64,000 nucleotides of DNA from Chitinophaga sp. H8 (lineage in GTDB: Bacteria > Bacteroidota > Bacteroidia > Chitinophagales > Chitinophagaceae). This document shows positions 36,872-46,200 of the stretch, piece by piece. Below the pieces are notes generated by a model. That model saw only the letters and a program-made list of their open reading frames with translations, did not search any database and was not told the origin of the DNA. The translations under genes were made by a program, and so were the position numbers. How positions within the stretch are numbered: the stretch's first letter is position 1; every line of letters begins with the position of its first letter. The stretch covers positions 744,001 to 808,000 of the forward strand of contig NZ_JBEXAC010000001.1 of NCBI RefSeq assembly GCF_040567655.1, written 5' to 3'.

Positions 36872-36901
36872 TTTGAAATTTGATTTCGTTTTATACTTTT
36901 G
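36872..36901 (+). promoter_or_regulatory. Promoter of tRNA-Ser
   Basis: TTTG at 36872-36875 and TACTTTTG at 36894-36901 match TTTG and TAnnTTTG with 18 bases between. The -7 box ends four bases before the tRNA 5' end, so the primary transcript would have almost no leader. Confidence 0.65.
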
Positions 36902-36905
36902 CGCC

Positions 36906-36990
36906 GGAGAGTTGGCAGAGCGGTCGAATGCGGCGGTCTTGAAAACCGTTGACTGTTACAGGTCCGGGGGTTCGAATCCCTCACTCTCCG
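36906..36990 (+). tRNA. tRNA-Ser (anticodon TGA)
   Basis: The acceptor stem GGAGAGT pairs with ACTCTCC, the anticodon loop CTTGAAA has TGA in the middle, a long variable arm follows as expected for class II tRNAs, and the T arm holds GGTTCGAATCC. The discriminator is G and CCA is not encoded. Confidence 0.95.
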
Positions 36991-37013
36991 CAAAGTTTTG
37001 GAAGAAAATGAAA

Positions 37014-37046
37014 GCCTTCGGATGGATATCATCTGAAGGCTTTTTT
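37014..37046 (+). terminator. Terminator downstream of tRNA-Ser
   Basis: GCCTTCGGATG (37014-37024) pairs with CATCTGAAGGC (37030-37040) with a single G-T pair and loop GATAT, followed by six T. Confidence 0.85.
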
Positions 37047-37083
37047 CATTTATAAAAGATTTGAGATCGGCTTGGCCAGTCAT

Positions 37084-37150
37084 GGCTTGAATGATTTTGA
37101 CTGTACAGGTCCGGGGAGGCGAATCGATCTTTCTCTGACAAGTTTTGAAA
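37084..37150 (+). pseudogene. Decayed copy of the 3' half of tRNA-Ser
   Basis: This stretch follows the tRNA-Ser from the anticodon loop to beyond its 3' end: GGCTTGAA, TTGACTG, TACAGGTCCGGGG, CGAATC, TCTCTG and CAAGTTTTG occur in the same order and spacing as in 36936-37001. The anticodon stem and T arm are broken, so it cannot be a working tRNA. A hairpin resembling the tRNA's terminator follows at 37201-37227. Confidence 0.65.
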
Positions 37151-37196
37151 CCCGTGCATTGCTCGGTTTTTCTTTGTTTAAGGATGGCGAGTTATG

Positions 37197-37227
37197 AAAA
37201 CGCCTCCAGATCGAAGATCTGAAGGCG
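37197..37227 (-). terminator. Terminator of the leftward protease locus
   Basis: CGCCTCCAGATC (37201-37212) and GATCTGAAGGCG (37216-37227) form a 12-base stem with one wobble pair. Read leftward it is followed by TTTTCATAAC. It lies 33 bases past the stop of the protease gene. Its sequence resembles the tRNA terminator at 37014-37046, suggesting common origin with the duplicated tRNA segment. Confidence 0.65.
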
Positions 37228-37260
37228 CAGATAATATAAAAGATGCCATATCCGCAGTAA

Positions 37261-38160
37261 CTAATTCCGTATCAGTTTCCAAAGTGATTCAACAGGAATG
37301 ATGTTTTTTAGCACCATCTGCACACCGGGATTCATATCACTATGTAGGAACATACGCGTATTGGCCACTGTACCCACTACGTTACCGTATATATCCATTA
37401 CAGGTCCTCCACTGGAACCAGTTGCGTAATCAGCAGATACAGACAGCATTTCCCGGAAGAATTTATTATCTCCTTCTCCAACTTCTTCCATATACCTGTT
37501 ATTCACATTTCCCTGTGAAAAAAAGTAGTGAATGCCTTTAGGGTGTCCGATAATATAGATTTTGTCTCCAACCTGAGCCGAATCGGCAAGGGAAAGCGAA
37601 GGCAATATATCACCATGAGTATCTAACTGCAGCACGGACAGGTCATTTTTCTTAGATGATGCAAGGACAGCCTTAATGGCATATGTACGGCCATTCGCCA
37701 TACGTACTACAAACCCTTTTGGTTTATTCCCGTCTTTCATAAAGGCATATAACGCTGAAACATGATAGTTAGTGACAATGATCCCTTTCGGATCGATCAC
37801 ATAACCTGTCGTTTCGTTCATGTGTATAATGGCGCATCTGGGGCACTGGTAAGCGACCCCGATTATCACTGTTGCACTTTTTGCTTTTTCATACAACTCA
37901 TGCCCTGTTAGCTCCTTTAAAACCGGCTTTGTCAGGTTAAGGCTTACGCCACTCCGCTCTGCAAGCAGTTGTGTTTGTACTTCTGCTGCACTGATGATTT
38001 CACCTCTTGCAGATAGGGAATCAAAGGAATGCAGGAAATCGGCAGCTATCTTTGCATCATTTGTGAACCCTTGTCCAACCGCCATACCAGCTATAAACAC
38101 AAGGTTCATTGCCACTAGAACGGTTAATTTGATTGTATATATTTTTGAAAAAAAACTCAT
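37261..38160 (-). CDS. Exported trypsin-like serine protease with a CxxC motif
   Basis: This 299-residue protein has a signal peptide (ending AVGQ) and a trypsin/DegP-type protease domain with His133 (TNYHV), Asp173 (KKNDLSVL) and Ser250 (GSSGGPV). No PDZ domain follows, so it is shorter than DegP. Just before the domain is YQCPRCAII, a pair of cysteines at 106 and 109 that could form a disulphide or bind metal. It is the last gene of the leftward ECF/FecR/SusCD locus, 41 bases after a thioredoxin-like gene. A role in cutting imported or envelope proteins, maybe redox-controlled, is inferred. Confidence 0.85.
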   Translation of the reverse strand: MSFFSKIYTIKLTVLVAMNLVFIAGMAVGQGFTNDAKIAADFLHSFDSLSARGEIISAAEVQTQLLAERSGVSLNLTKPVLKELTGHELYEKAKSATVIIGVAYQCPRCAIIHMNETTGYVIDPKGIIVTNYHVSALYAFMKDGNKPKGFVVRMANGRTYAIKAVLASSKKNDLSVLQLDTHGDILPSLSLADSAQVGDKIYIIGHPKGIHYFFSQGNVNNRYMEEVGEGDNKFFREMLSVSADYATGSSGGPVMDIYGNVVGTVANTRMFLHSDMNPGVQMVLKNIIPVESLWKLIRN

Positions 38161-38201
38161 TTCCCTGTTATTTGAAGTATTGGCATCACGTTTATCCCTG
38201 C

Positions 38202-39299
38202 TTATTTACTAAGAGACGCTGATATGTCCTGGTAATGCTTTGCCTGTCTTTCAAAGCTCTTTTGCCCCAGCTGATAATATTCCATAATGGCAGCTTTCTG
38301 GGCAGCAGTGGCCTTCGGGATCTTGCTTGACAGAATCCCTTCCATTATTCCTTTAAACACATCGTTGTTTGGCAAATTCATTATGTAGCGCTTATAGTAA
38401 TCGATCATTCCATCCAGGTCTTTGTTGACCACATATAGTGCGATCCTGCACAAATGCACCTCCTGAATCATTGGATCCATCTTCAGCAATGAAATGGTAT
38501 ATACGATATCCTCCACTTGTTGAGGCGTGTAGTAAACATTGTATTTGGCCCCATTTTCATTGGCGATCAGGTACATGTGTTTGCGTACTTTATCAAAGAT
38601 GAGCTGGTTGGCTACTTCCTCACCCAATGTCAGATCGATTTTTCTTTTACTCCACATTAACTTCCTGAAAAAAGGGCTGCCAAATTCCGCTGTACTCAAT
38701 GCGAGGTTCAGGTAATCAACACTGAACCGTTCAAAGTCATATGCAATGTCAAAAACCTCATTCAGCACAGCAGTTGGATCTTTAGCATTGTCAGCCAGCG
38801 CCTTGGCATAAGGCAATGCAGTAAGCATGCTCTTATCCTTCTCATAAGCAGCCTTCAGGTTTACCATTGAATTATCAGGTTTCATAGCCACTTTCACTTT
38901 TTCAATGAATTCTTCTGCACCGGCCTTGCCTATCACACGGTTGATCTCTTCTCCTTTTGCATCCAGGATAAGGAATGTTGGGAACATTTTGACATCATAC
39001 TTTTTACCAATATCGATGCCTTCTCCTTTTTCAATGTCAAATTTAACAGAGACGAACTTTGGGTTGAAAAAGTCGCCTGCTACTTTTTTAGGAAATTCCT
39101 GTTTGGCCATTTCAATGCATGGGCCGCACCAGCTGGTGTAACAATCCACAAAGATCAACTTTGGATCTGCCGGGTCATTAGCTTTCGTAATGGCCTGTTT
39201 AAGCGTCAACTCCTGGAAAACAATACCCTGTGCAATAAGTGTATTATGTGAACATAATACACCTATTGCTATAAATAGAGAAACAATGAATACTTTCAT
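38202..39299 (-). CDS. Exported thioredoxin-fold protein
   Basis: This 365-residue periplasmic protein has a signal peptide ending LIAQ. The thioredoxin domain (residues about 27-140) has the active site SWCGPC at Cys58/Cys61, and the cis-proline loop is KMFPTFLIL. The following 220 residues are helical and unrecognised. It follows the TlpA-like gene by one base, so both are co-translated. It is likely a disulphide reductase or chaperone for proteins of this locus. Confidence 0.85.
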   Translation of the reverse strand: MKVFIVSLFIAIGVLCSHNTLIAQGIVFQELTLKQAITKANDPADPKLIFVDCYTSWCGPCIEMAKQEFPKKVAGDFFNPKFVSVKFDIEKGEGIDIGKKYDVKMFPTFLILDAKGEEINRVIGKAGAEEFIEKVKVAMKPDNSMVNLKAAYEKDKSMLTALPYAKALADNAKDPTAVLNEVFDIAYDFERFSVDYLNLALSTAEFGSPFFRKLMWSKRKIDLTLGEEVANQLIFDKVRKHMYLIANENGAKYNVYYTPQQVEDIVYTISLLKMDPMIQEVHLCRIALYVVNKDLDGMIDYYKRYIMNLPNNDVFKGIMEGILSSKIPKATAAQKAAIMEYYQLGQKSFERQAKHYQDISASLSK

Positions 39300-39300
39300 A

Positions 39301-40647
39301 TTAGATTTTTGACTGGATTAACTCTTTTAACTTTGGATCAGAAGGTCTGATAGCGTCATAACTTACTATCTTACCGTTCTTATCAAACAGAATAAACCGT
39401 GGTACTTCAGTCACTTCGTAATCCTGGATTAAACTTCCCTGGTTATTGGAGTATAAATGCAGGCCTGACAGCTTCTTAGTCTCCACCATATTCTTCCATT
39501 TATCTTTTTCCGTGTCTATTGAAACACTAAGGAAAACAATATCTGCGCCTTCAAAAGATTTTTCGAGTGCCTCCAGTGCAGGCTGTTCAGCAAGACAAGG
39601 TTTACACCATGTAGCCCACACATCTACCAGTACCACTTTTCCACGGAAGTCTTTGAGATGATATACCTTACCATTCATATCAGGATATGCAAAATCAACA
39701 GACTCTGCGCCAGGTTCCTTTAAGTTGGCTCTTTTTTCAAGGATCTTCATCCTGTTCTTCTGCTGAGTTGTGACCATGTACTGTTTGTTGTTTTTTACAA
39801 AAGCAGCCATGTTCTGGTATTCTTGGCGTTCTAACAAGGAGAGTATGTAGTCAGCTCTCATCTTAGGATTCGTGATCTCTGTGGCAATGATATCCTCCAG
39901 GAACCCATTCTCGTGATTATAGATATAGTGCTTTACAAATATGGTACCCTGTATGTAACTGTAACCAAAAGGTAGCGTCCAGATCTGCGGATTTGAAAAT
40001 TTCTCCGTATTTAACATATTTGACATGAAAGCAGGGTATTGCTCACGCTCAGCATATCCCAGCCCCATGTTAAATGGCCCCAGTGCATCCTTTCTAAAAC
40101 AATAAGGTAGCATGAATTTAACATAGCTGTCAAATTTTGCATTGCCGGTTTTGATAACGTTTACAAATGCTTCCATAGGTTTTACCAGGGAATCCAGAGT
40201 ACCAGCAAAATAGTCTGCTGACCGTTTAAAACCATCTTTGGTATAGCTGTATTTCCTGAGCGGCGTCACTATTTTGTTCCATTCAGCAAAAACTTTATTT
40301 TCTGCATTCACCTTACCTCCATACGTGATCTCACCCAAACCTGCATTGAGCGTCAGCGTATCACCTTTACGCAGGTATACCGGGTAAATCTCATCTGGAA
40401 AACCAATATACCTAATCACATTCAGATCACTGTCTGCCACCTGTACCTGGAAGGAGTGGTCATGCCTGGCCAACGGGATCATAGTCAATGGAACCATGCC
40501 ACCGTTTTCTGCCTTGAAGAGATATATCTGGCCGGTATTTACCGTACTGGTATTCTCTTTTATAAATTTCCCATTGATCGTTGCTTGCTGTGCCCAGCCT
40601 ATAGCAGAGAGGGCCAGCATCAGCATAGATAATACCGTTTTCTTCAT
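39301..40647 (-). CDS. TlpA-family thiol-disulphide oxidoreductase with DUF4369-like N-terminal region
   Basis: This 448-residue protein has a Sec signal (ending GWAQ), an N-terminal beta domain of the DUF4369 type (INGKFIKENTSTVNTGQIYLF), a long helical middle and a C-terminal TlpA/AhpC-like thioredoxin domain from about residue 315. Its active site is ATWCKPC (Cys348, Cys351) and its cis-proline loop is TEVPRFILFD. Such proteins often accompany SusC/SusD pairs in Bacteroidota; their partners are not known. It stands between the peptidase-like gene and the thioredoxin gene of the same locus. Confidence 0.88.
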   Translation of the reverse strand: MKKTVLSMLMLALSAIGWAQQATINGKFIKENTSTVNTGQIYLFKAENGGMVPLTMIPLARHDHSFQVQVADSDLNVIRYIGFPDEIYPVYLRKGDTLTLNAGLGEITYGGKVNAENKVFAEWNKIVTPLRKYSYTKDGFKRSADYFAGTLDSLVKPMEAFVNVIKTGNAKFDSYVKFMLPYCFRKDALGPFNMGLGYAEREQYPAFMSNMLNTEKFSNPQIWTLPFGYSYIQGTIFVKHYIYNHENGFLEDIIATEITNPKMRADYILSLLERQEYQNMAAFVKNNKQYMVTTQQKNRMKILEKRANLKEPGAESVDFAYPDMNGKVYHLKDFRGKVVLVDVWATWCKPCLAEQPALEALEKSFEGADIVFLSVSIDTEKDKWKNMVETKKLSGLHLYSNNQGSLIQDYEVTEVPRFILFDKNGKIVSYDAIRPSDPKLKELIQSKI

Positions 40648-40700
40648 TTTGATGTTTAGTTATAATTTGAAATACGCTGTTGCTTGTTTTGATTGTCTTG

Positions 40701-41627
40701 TTATTGAACCGGAACATTTATATCAGCCAGTATCTGTCTGATATAGCCATATTTGGTCATAATATTGGGCTGGTTACCATACAGCTGTTTAAACTGTTCT
40801 TCTGAATTTCCAAGTGTTGCCTCCAGGTACATGCATACATCCATCCAGGTTGACATCGGGGTATAATAACTGTTTCTTGGATCTGTACCCAGGAATCCAA
40901 CCGCCTGTGGTGTAGCTGTGATCCCTGGCGGCAGACCGGTCACCTGGCTGGAAAGCTGGAATATGTAAATACTATAGATATCCCGTGAGGTTACATACTT
41001 CCTGGAAGTGTTGTAAAATTTCTCCAGGATATTGTTATACTTTTCATCGAGTACTGCATTGGTAAGGAATGCCCGCAGGATGGCTCCCTTGTAAGCTGCA
41101 CGGGTGGTTGCGTCCATCTGTGATATCTGGGGCACAGCACCTATCACAATTGTATTAAATCCCTTGAATGCATATTTGCCAAATGCATCGCTATTCAGCG
41201 TATCCACCAGTAATATACTGGGCACATGCACACCTGCTGGCAGTATAGGCAAGATCTCTTCTCTCAGAAAAGCCAGCGCCGCAGGTACGTCTGCTTCAGT
41301 GCAATATGTAAATGACTGTACATTTGGTGTTCCACTCTGCACACCGCCTAAGGAATAATTCATGGACAACACCTCATAGTAGGTATATTCCTTCCCAAAC
41401 ACGTCCTTGCGCTGCTGTGAGCCAATGGTATCGTTCATGTATACCGGTATACCCGTTTCTTTGTAAAACAGGTAATTGGCATGGATGGCAGGATCATTGG
41501 GATTATCCTCTACTACGAGCCAGTTCCTGTCGTAATCAGGGAAAACCGTTTCTTCTTCCTTCCTGCAGGATGTTGCCATAGCAAATAAGGCAAAGGCGAA
41601 CAGGTATATATTGATGTTCATTTGCAA
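40701..41627 (-). CDS. Lipoprotein resembling putative zinc-binding metallopeptidases but lacking HExxH
   Basis: This 308-residue protein has a lipoprotein signal with lipobox MATSC. The length, the place right after SusD, and the last part (GFLGTDPRNSYYTPMSTWMD, then an acidic helix and ..KYGYIRQILADI) remind me of the metallopeptidase-like lipoproteins often found beside SusCD. In those an HExxH helix stands near residue 190; here that stretch reads AAYKGAILRAFLTNAV with no zinc ligands. If the relationship is right this member is catalytically dead and may bind substrate only. The family assignment is by eye and uncertain. Confidence 0.45.
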   Translation of the reverse strand: MQMNINIYLFAFALFAMATSCRKEEETVFPDYDRNWLVVEDNPNDPAIHANYLFYKETGIPVYMNDTIGSQQRKDVFGKEYTYYEVLSMNYSLGGVQSGTPNVQSFTYCTEADVPAALAFLREEILPILPAGVHVPSILLVDTLNSDAFGKYAFKGFNTIVIGAVPQISQMDATTRAAYKGAILRAFLTNAVLDEKYNNILEKFYNTSRKYVTSRDIYSIYIFQLSSQVTGLPPGITATPQAVGFLGTDPRNSYYTPMSTWMDVCMYLEATLGNSEEQFKQLYGNQPNIMTKYGYIRQILADINVPVQ

Positions 41628-41632
41628 TGGTT

Positions 41633-43216
41633 TTATAGTGCTTGGACCTGACGAGCAGGACGAATCGGATTTGTTAAGGACCCACGATTGAATTCTATGG
41701 CATAATTAGGGATTGGTACCTGCCATGCCGGGCCATCTACTGTGATGGATTTCAGCACGTAATTGCCAACCTGGGTATGGGTGTTTGATTGTGCGTCATA
41801 GCTATAGACTGGGTGCCTGATAGTGAAAGCGGATGATAAGGGATATTTCGAATTGACTGCATAACGCCTGAGATCAAACCAGCGATGCCCTTCAAAGCAC
41901 AGTTCACGACGGCGCTCTGCACGGATGAAGTCAACCAGCGCCTTATTTGACGAAGGAAGCTGATCTGCACTGGCATTCCTGAACCTTTTCATTCGCAGGT
42001 TCTCCAGTTCTACCCGTGATTCCCCATCTGCACCCATCATGGCCAACGCTTCTGCACGGTTCAGGACTACTTCGGCATATCGGAAGTAGAAGATGCAGGA
42101 CACCTGGGCCGGATCATTATACATATTCCATGTACGGTATTTGGCAGGTAACCAGGATCTGCTTTTACTCGCCCTTTGAAAAAACGCAACCCTTCTCAGG
42201 TCGGCCGTGTCATAAGTGGCTATCAGGTCATTGGTTGCTTTGAAAGCGGAAACCCTGTTATCATTGCCAGCCCAGCTTGAAAGAGAGTCGTTCATGAAAA
42301 TGCCAGGGATGACATAGGAGCCCATGGTAAAAATGGATTCACTGGCACCACGGTAACTGAAGCTGTTGCCTGTTACATATTGGTTAAGGTCTGTGAGACT
42401 GTAGCCCATCGTTTCAAAGTTCTTCAACACCGACACTACTTTGTCATATTGTTCTGTGAACAGGTATACCCGGCTTTGCAATGCTTTCACAGCTGCGATA
42501 CCTACCCTGATATTGTTGTCAGGGTTATAACCTTCCAGGTAGATAGCAGCCTGATCCAGATCTGCAATGATCTGGTTGTAGACCTTCTCATTATTATCAC
42601 GGGTGAAATACTTATCGTCAATCTTTTCAGAGACTTTTACGGGTACACCTTCATCTGTGGCAGCGCTGCTTTTCCGATACGGAGATCCATAGATGTTCTG
42701 CAACATAAAATAGTAGTATCCCCTAAGGAAATAGGCTTCCCCGCGTATATGTTTCAATTGCGGGTTGGGCGCTGCGCTGTCCGCCAGTCTGGCTGCCTGG
42801 AAAAGTATTGCATTTAAAGCCCCGATACGTTTGTATAGTTTTCTCCAGGCAGTTTCCTCCCAGGAGGCGTTCAGGACATCTACAGCAGGTGCCTGGCTCC
42901 AGTCATGAAATCCGGATAATTTGTAAAGCGGGGTAGCCTGGCTTGTTTCTACAAAATCCGCTACAAATGCTTCACTATCGTCATCCATCAGGTGAAGCCA
43001 TGGTGCGAAGACAGCCGACTCTGAAGACACATCTGACATGGTAGACTGGCTATAAATAGAGAGTTGAACATTTGGCATAAAGGCTTCGCCGATCATCAGC
43101 CCTTCCAGGTCAGCTGTGGTAGAAGCATATTTTTGATCTGTTGTATATTCCTCCAGAAATTTACTGCATGATGACAGCAACAGTAAGCATGTAAGCAGCG
43201 CAATTAAATTTTTCAT
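41633..43216 (-). CDS. SusD/RagB family outer-membrane lipoprotein
   Basis: This 527-residue partner of the SusC gene 12 bases upstream has a lipobox LLSSC. SusD features include GEAYFLRGYYYFMLQNIYG near residue 160, FRYAEVVLNRAEALAMMG near 380, the RAERRRELCFEGHRWFDLRRY block near 440 and a C-terminus with VPIPNYAIEFN. It should bind the substrate at the cell surface. The rest of the locus holds protease and thioredoxin proteins and no glycoside hydrolase, so a peptide or protein substrate is more likely than a glycan; this is inference. Confidence 0.9.
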   Translation of the reverse strand: MKNLIALLTCLLLLSSCSKFLEEYTTDQKYASTTADLEGLMIGEAFMPNVQLSIYSQSTMSDVSSESAVFAPWLHLMDDDSEAFVADFVETSQATPLYKLSGFHDWSQAPAVDVLNASWEETAWRKLYKRIGALNAILFQAARLADSAAPNPQLKHIRGEAYFLRGYYYFMLQNIYGSPYRKSSAATDEGVPVKVSEKIDDKYFTRDNNEKVYNQIIADLDQAAIYLEGYNPDNNIRVGIAAVKALQSRVYLFTEQYDKVVSVLKNFETMGYSLTDLNQYVTGNSFSYRGASESIFTMGSYVIPGIFMNDSLSSWAGNDNRVSAFKATNDLIATYDTADLRRVAFFQRASKSRSWLPAKYRTWNMYNDPAQVSCIFYFRYAEVVLNRAEALAMMGADGESRVELENLRMKRFRNASADQLPSSNKALVDFIRAERRRELCFEGHRWFDLRRYAVNSKYPLSSAFTIRHPVYSYDAQSNTHTQVGNYVLKSITVDGPAWQVPIPNYAIEFNRGSLTNPIRPARQVQAL

Positions 43217-43228
43217 GGTGCTTATATT

Positions 43229-46200
43229 TTAAAATGATACGTTAATGCTACCTGTGTAGGCAGGTCTTACTGATAGGTTGATATTTGGAGATTGGCCTGA
43301 TTGTGCAGGGTCCTGTCCTTTCAGCAACCTGTTGGTGATCGTAAACAGGTTTGTGCCTGTGATGCTGACATAGGCAGATGCAAAGCCTAACCTCCGGATC
43401 ATTTTCTCATCAAAGTTGTATTTGAATGAAGCCGATTGTAGCTTCAGATAGTTGGCACTTACCAGCCTTATATCCGAGTTGTCATACATGTCATATATGC
43501 TACCTCCAAATGAATACGCACTGGCAGGATACATATTCCACCATGGGGTATTCTGGGTGGTGTTGACCTGTAGCCCGGGAATGTTGGTATCATTTTCATC
43601 ACCCGGGCGCCGCCATCTGCGTACAAATTCTTTGCGCAGGTTCTGTTGCGGATAGGCAATTGTAGATGCATACCCGGAGGCTATTTTTAGCATCCTGATC
43701 TTGTTACCCAGGGAATAAGTTACGTTGAAGGACAGACCAAAGTTGCGCCAGCCAAAGTAGTTGGAGATGCCTCCCTGTATAAAAGGTTCTCTTCTGCCAG
43801 ACTCACTCATGACGGCGAGATATACATCCTCTCTTTTCATCTGGGAATACTTCTTATTATATTCTTCTGACATTTCTGGTTCTGCTCCATAAAAGATTGG
43901 AGAACCATCCACGGGGCTCAGCCCTTTAAATTTATAGGAGTAAAAAGTATTGAGCGGTTTTCCGGACAGTTGTACTGAACCATCCAGGAAGTTGTTGTAA
44001 GTGATGTTGTCCACCAGTACATTGTTCCTGTTATTGATAGCCCTGTTCAATACTTTGTTCAGTACCTGACCTAACTGAGGGTCTATGCGCCATACGAAAC
44101 CGCGTTTTGTACTGCCCAGGGAGGTATTATCAATAGCCCGGATTGACAAGGACACTTCTATACCTTTGTTCTCCAGGTTGCCACTGTTAATAACATATTT
44201 TTCTACGCCATTGACCTCCGACACTGTTTTGTCCAGGAATGCATCTTTTGTTTTTTTATAGAAATAGGCAAATGAACCATTCAGTTTACCTTTCAGGATC
44301 GAAAATTCCACTCCTGCATTAAATGATGAAGTTCTTTCCCATTTCAGATCAGGATTAGGATAATTTACGATGTTGGATGAGGTTTCATTATAGTAGGGAT
44401 TGGTAGCCAGATTCTGGCGGATCACCATATTCGCGGACTGACCAGGCAACATATTCCCTTGCCAGCCCCAAGAACCTTTCAATGCCATATCATTGATCCA
44501 GGAAACATTGTGGAATACATCATTTTTCATATTCCAGCGACCGGACACTGCCCATATAGGCAGGAAGCGATTGTTGGTTCTGGCACCAAAAAGATTGGAT
44601 TGTTCACCCCTGATGTGTACGTTCAGCATATACCTGTTATCATAGGAGTAACCAGCTGTGCTGAACCAGGCAAAATCGTTTGTAAGCTGGCGGTTAAAAT
44701 AACCTAAAGCAGCTTTTGTGGTCATCCACTGCTGATAGTAGCCGGTGTAGGTAGTGGGTATAATATCAAAATACCCGCCCATTTCAGTAAAATAGCCTCT
44801 CCTGGTAATGTTGAATCCATTGTAAGCATTGGATTTGACTTCAACTCCACCAGTAGCAGTTAAAGAATGCTTGCCTGATGGTCCCATTGTGGTCAGGTAG
44901 TTTACCTGTAAACGACCGGTATAATTCCTGTTGCGTGTATCTTCTTTTTGCAGCTCACCGCCTACAGGTGCCAGGTCCCACCTGGTTGTCTGGTCTGCAC
45001 GCAGTTTAAATATGTAGTAGGAGTCTTTTGTATAGTATAATTCCCTGGAGTTGCTGCTCACCCCCACGGCAAAAGTACCTTCTACATCCAGCCCCCTCAT
45101 GACCCGCAATCTCAGTAAGGCCCTGATATTGGCTGCAATAAGATCTGTATGATCATTACTATTGTTACGCTCATTCAGGATATTGTAATCATACTTTAGT
45201 GCTCCATTGACCTGTGGATAATAGAATAAGCTGCCATCCGTATTATAAGCAGGTAATGTACGGCTGGTGTTGTAAGCATAGTTCATCACTCCAAGATCGG
45301 AAGGTGAATAGTTCCTTACCTGGTAGCTTCCATTGAATGCGATCTGCGCCATGAATTTTTTATAGTCAGCAGTTACATTCAGCATAGAAGAATACCGCTT
45401 GTTACCTTCTCCTTTGATCACGCCGGTTTCGTTAAGGTAACCGATAGACGAGTAATATTTAATATCATTGGATCCACCAGACAGGTTCAATGTGTGGTTC
45501 TGCGTAAAGGCATCCTGGGTGAGCAACCCCATCCAGTCGGTATTCACATTAGCATAATAATCACTCAAACGTTTGAACTCGCTGTAATCGATCTTACCAC
45601 CGTAGTAATCCTGCAAAGCTCTTTCATAGCCTGACCATTGGGTGATGTTATTATACTGCATCCCACGTTCCACCATTTCTTTGGATACATCCATGCGCTC
45701 CCGGGAGTTCATCATATACATGCTTCTGTCTGAATACCTTGGCCGCCGGGTATAGCCGGACGACAGGGTATATGATATCATGGGTTTTCCCGGTTTACCT
45801 TTTCTCGTAGTGATCACAATTACGCCATTACCTGCTTTTGCACCATATAGGGCAGTGGCAGAAGCATCCTTCAGCACATCTATCTGCTCTATATCTTCAG
45901 GATTCAGACCAGCTATGGCATTACCCAACAGGTTCACAAAATCCAGGTCGTTGATCTGTTGAGGATCCACATTAACAGGGTCGGTCAGTACAATACCATC
46001 AAGTACCCACAGTGGCTCCCGGTTACCAAGAACGGTGGATGTACCCCTTATTCTTAGTTTAGGTGCAGCACCCACCTGGCCAGAGTTCTGCATGAACATC
46101 ATGCCGGGTACCCTTCCTTCCAGTAACCTGTCAATGGTATTGACACCAGGGGTTCTTATATCATCCATTTTGATGGTGGTGACGGCGCTGGTCAGATGGC

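Noticed and set aside
36717..37055. A 112-codon open frame running through the tRNA-Ser
   Set aside because: It crosses the tRNA and its promoter and terminator, and its protein has no sensible features.
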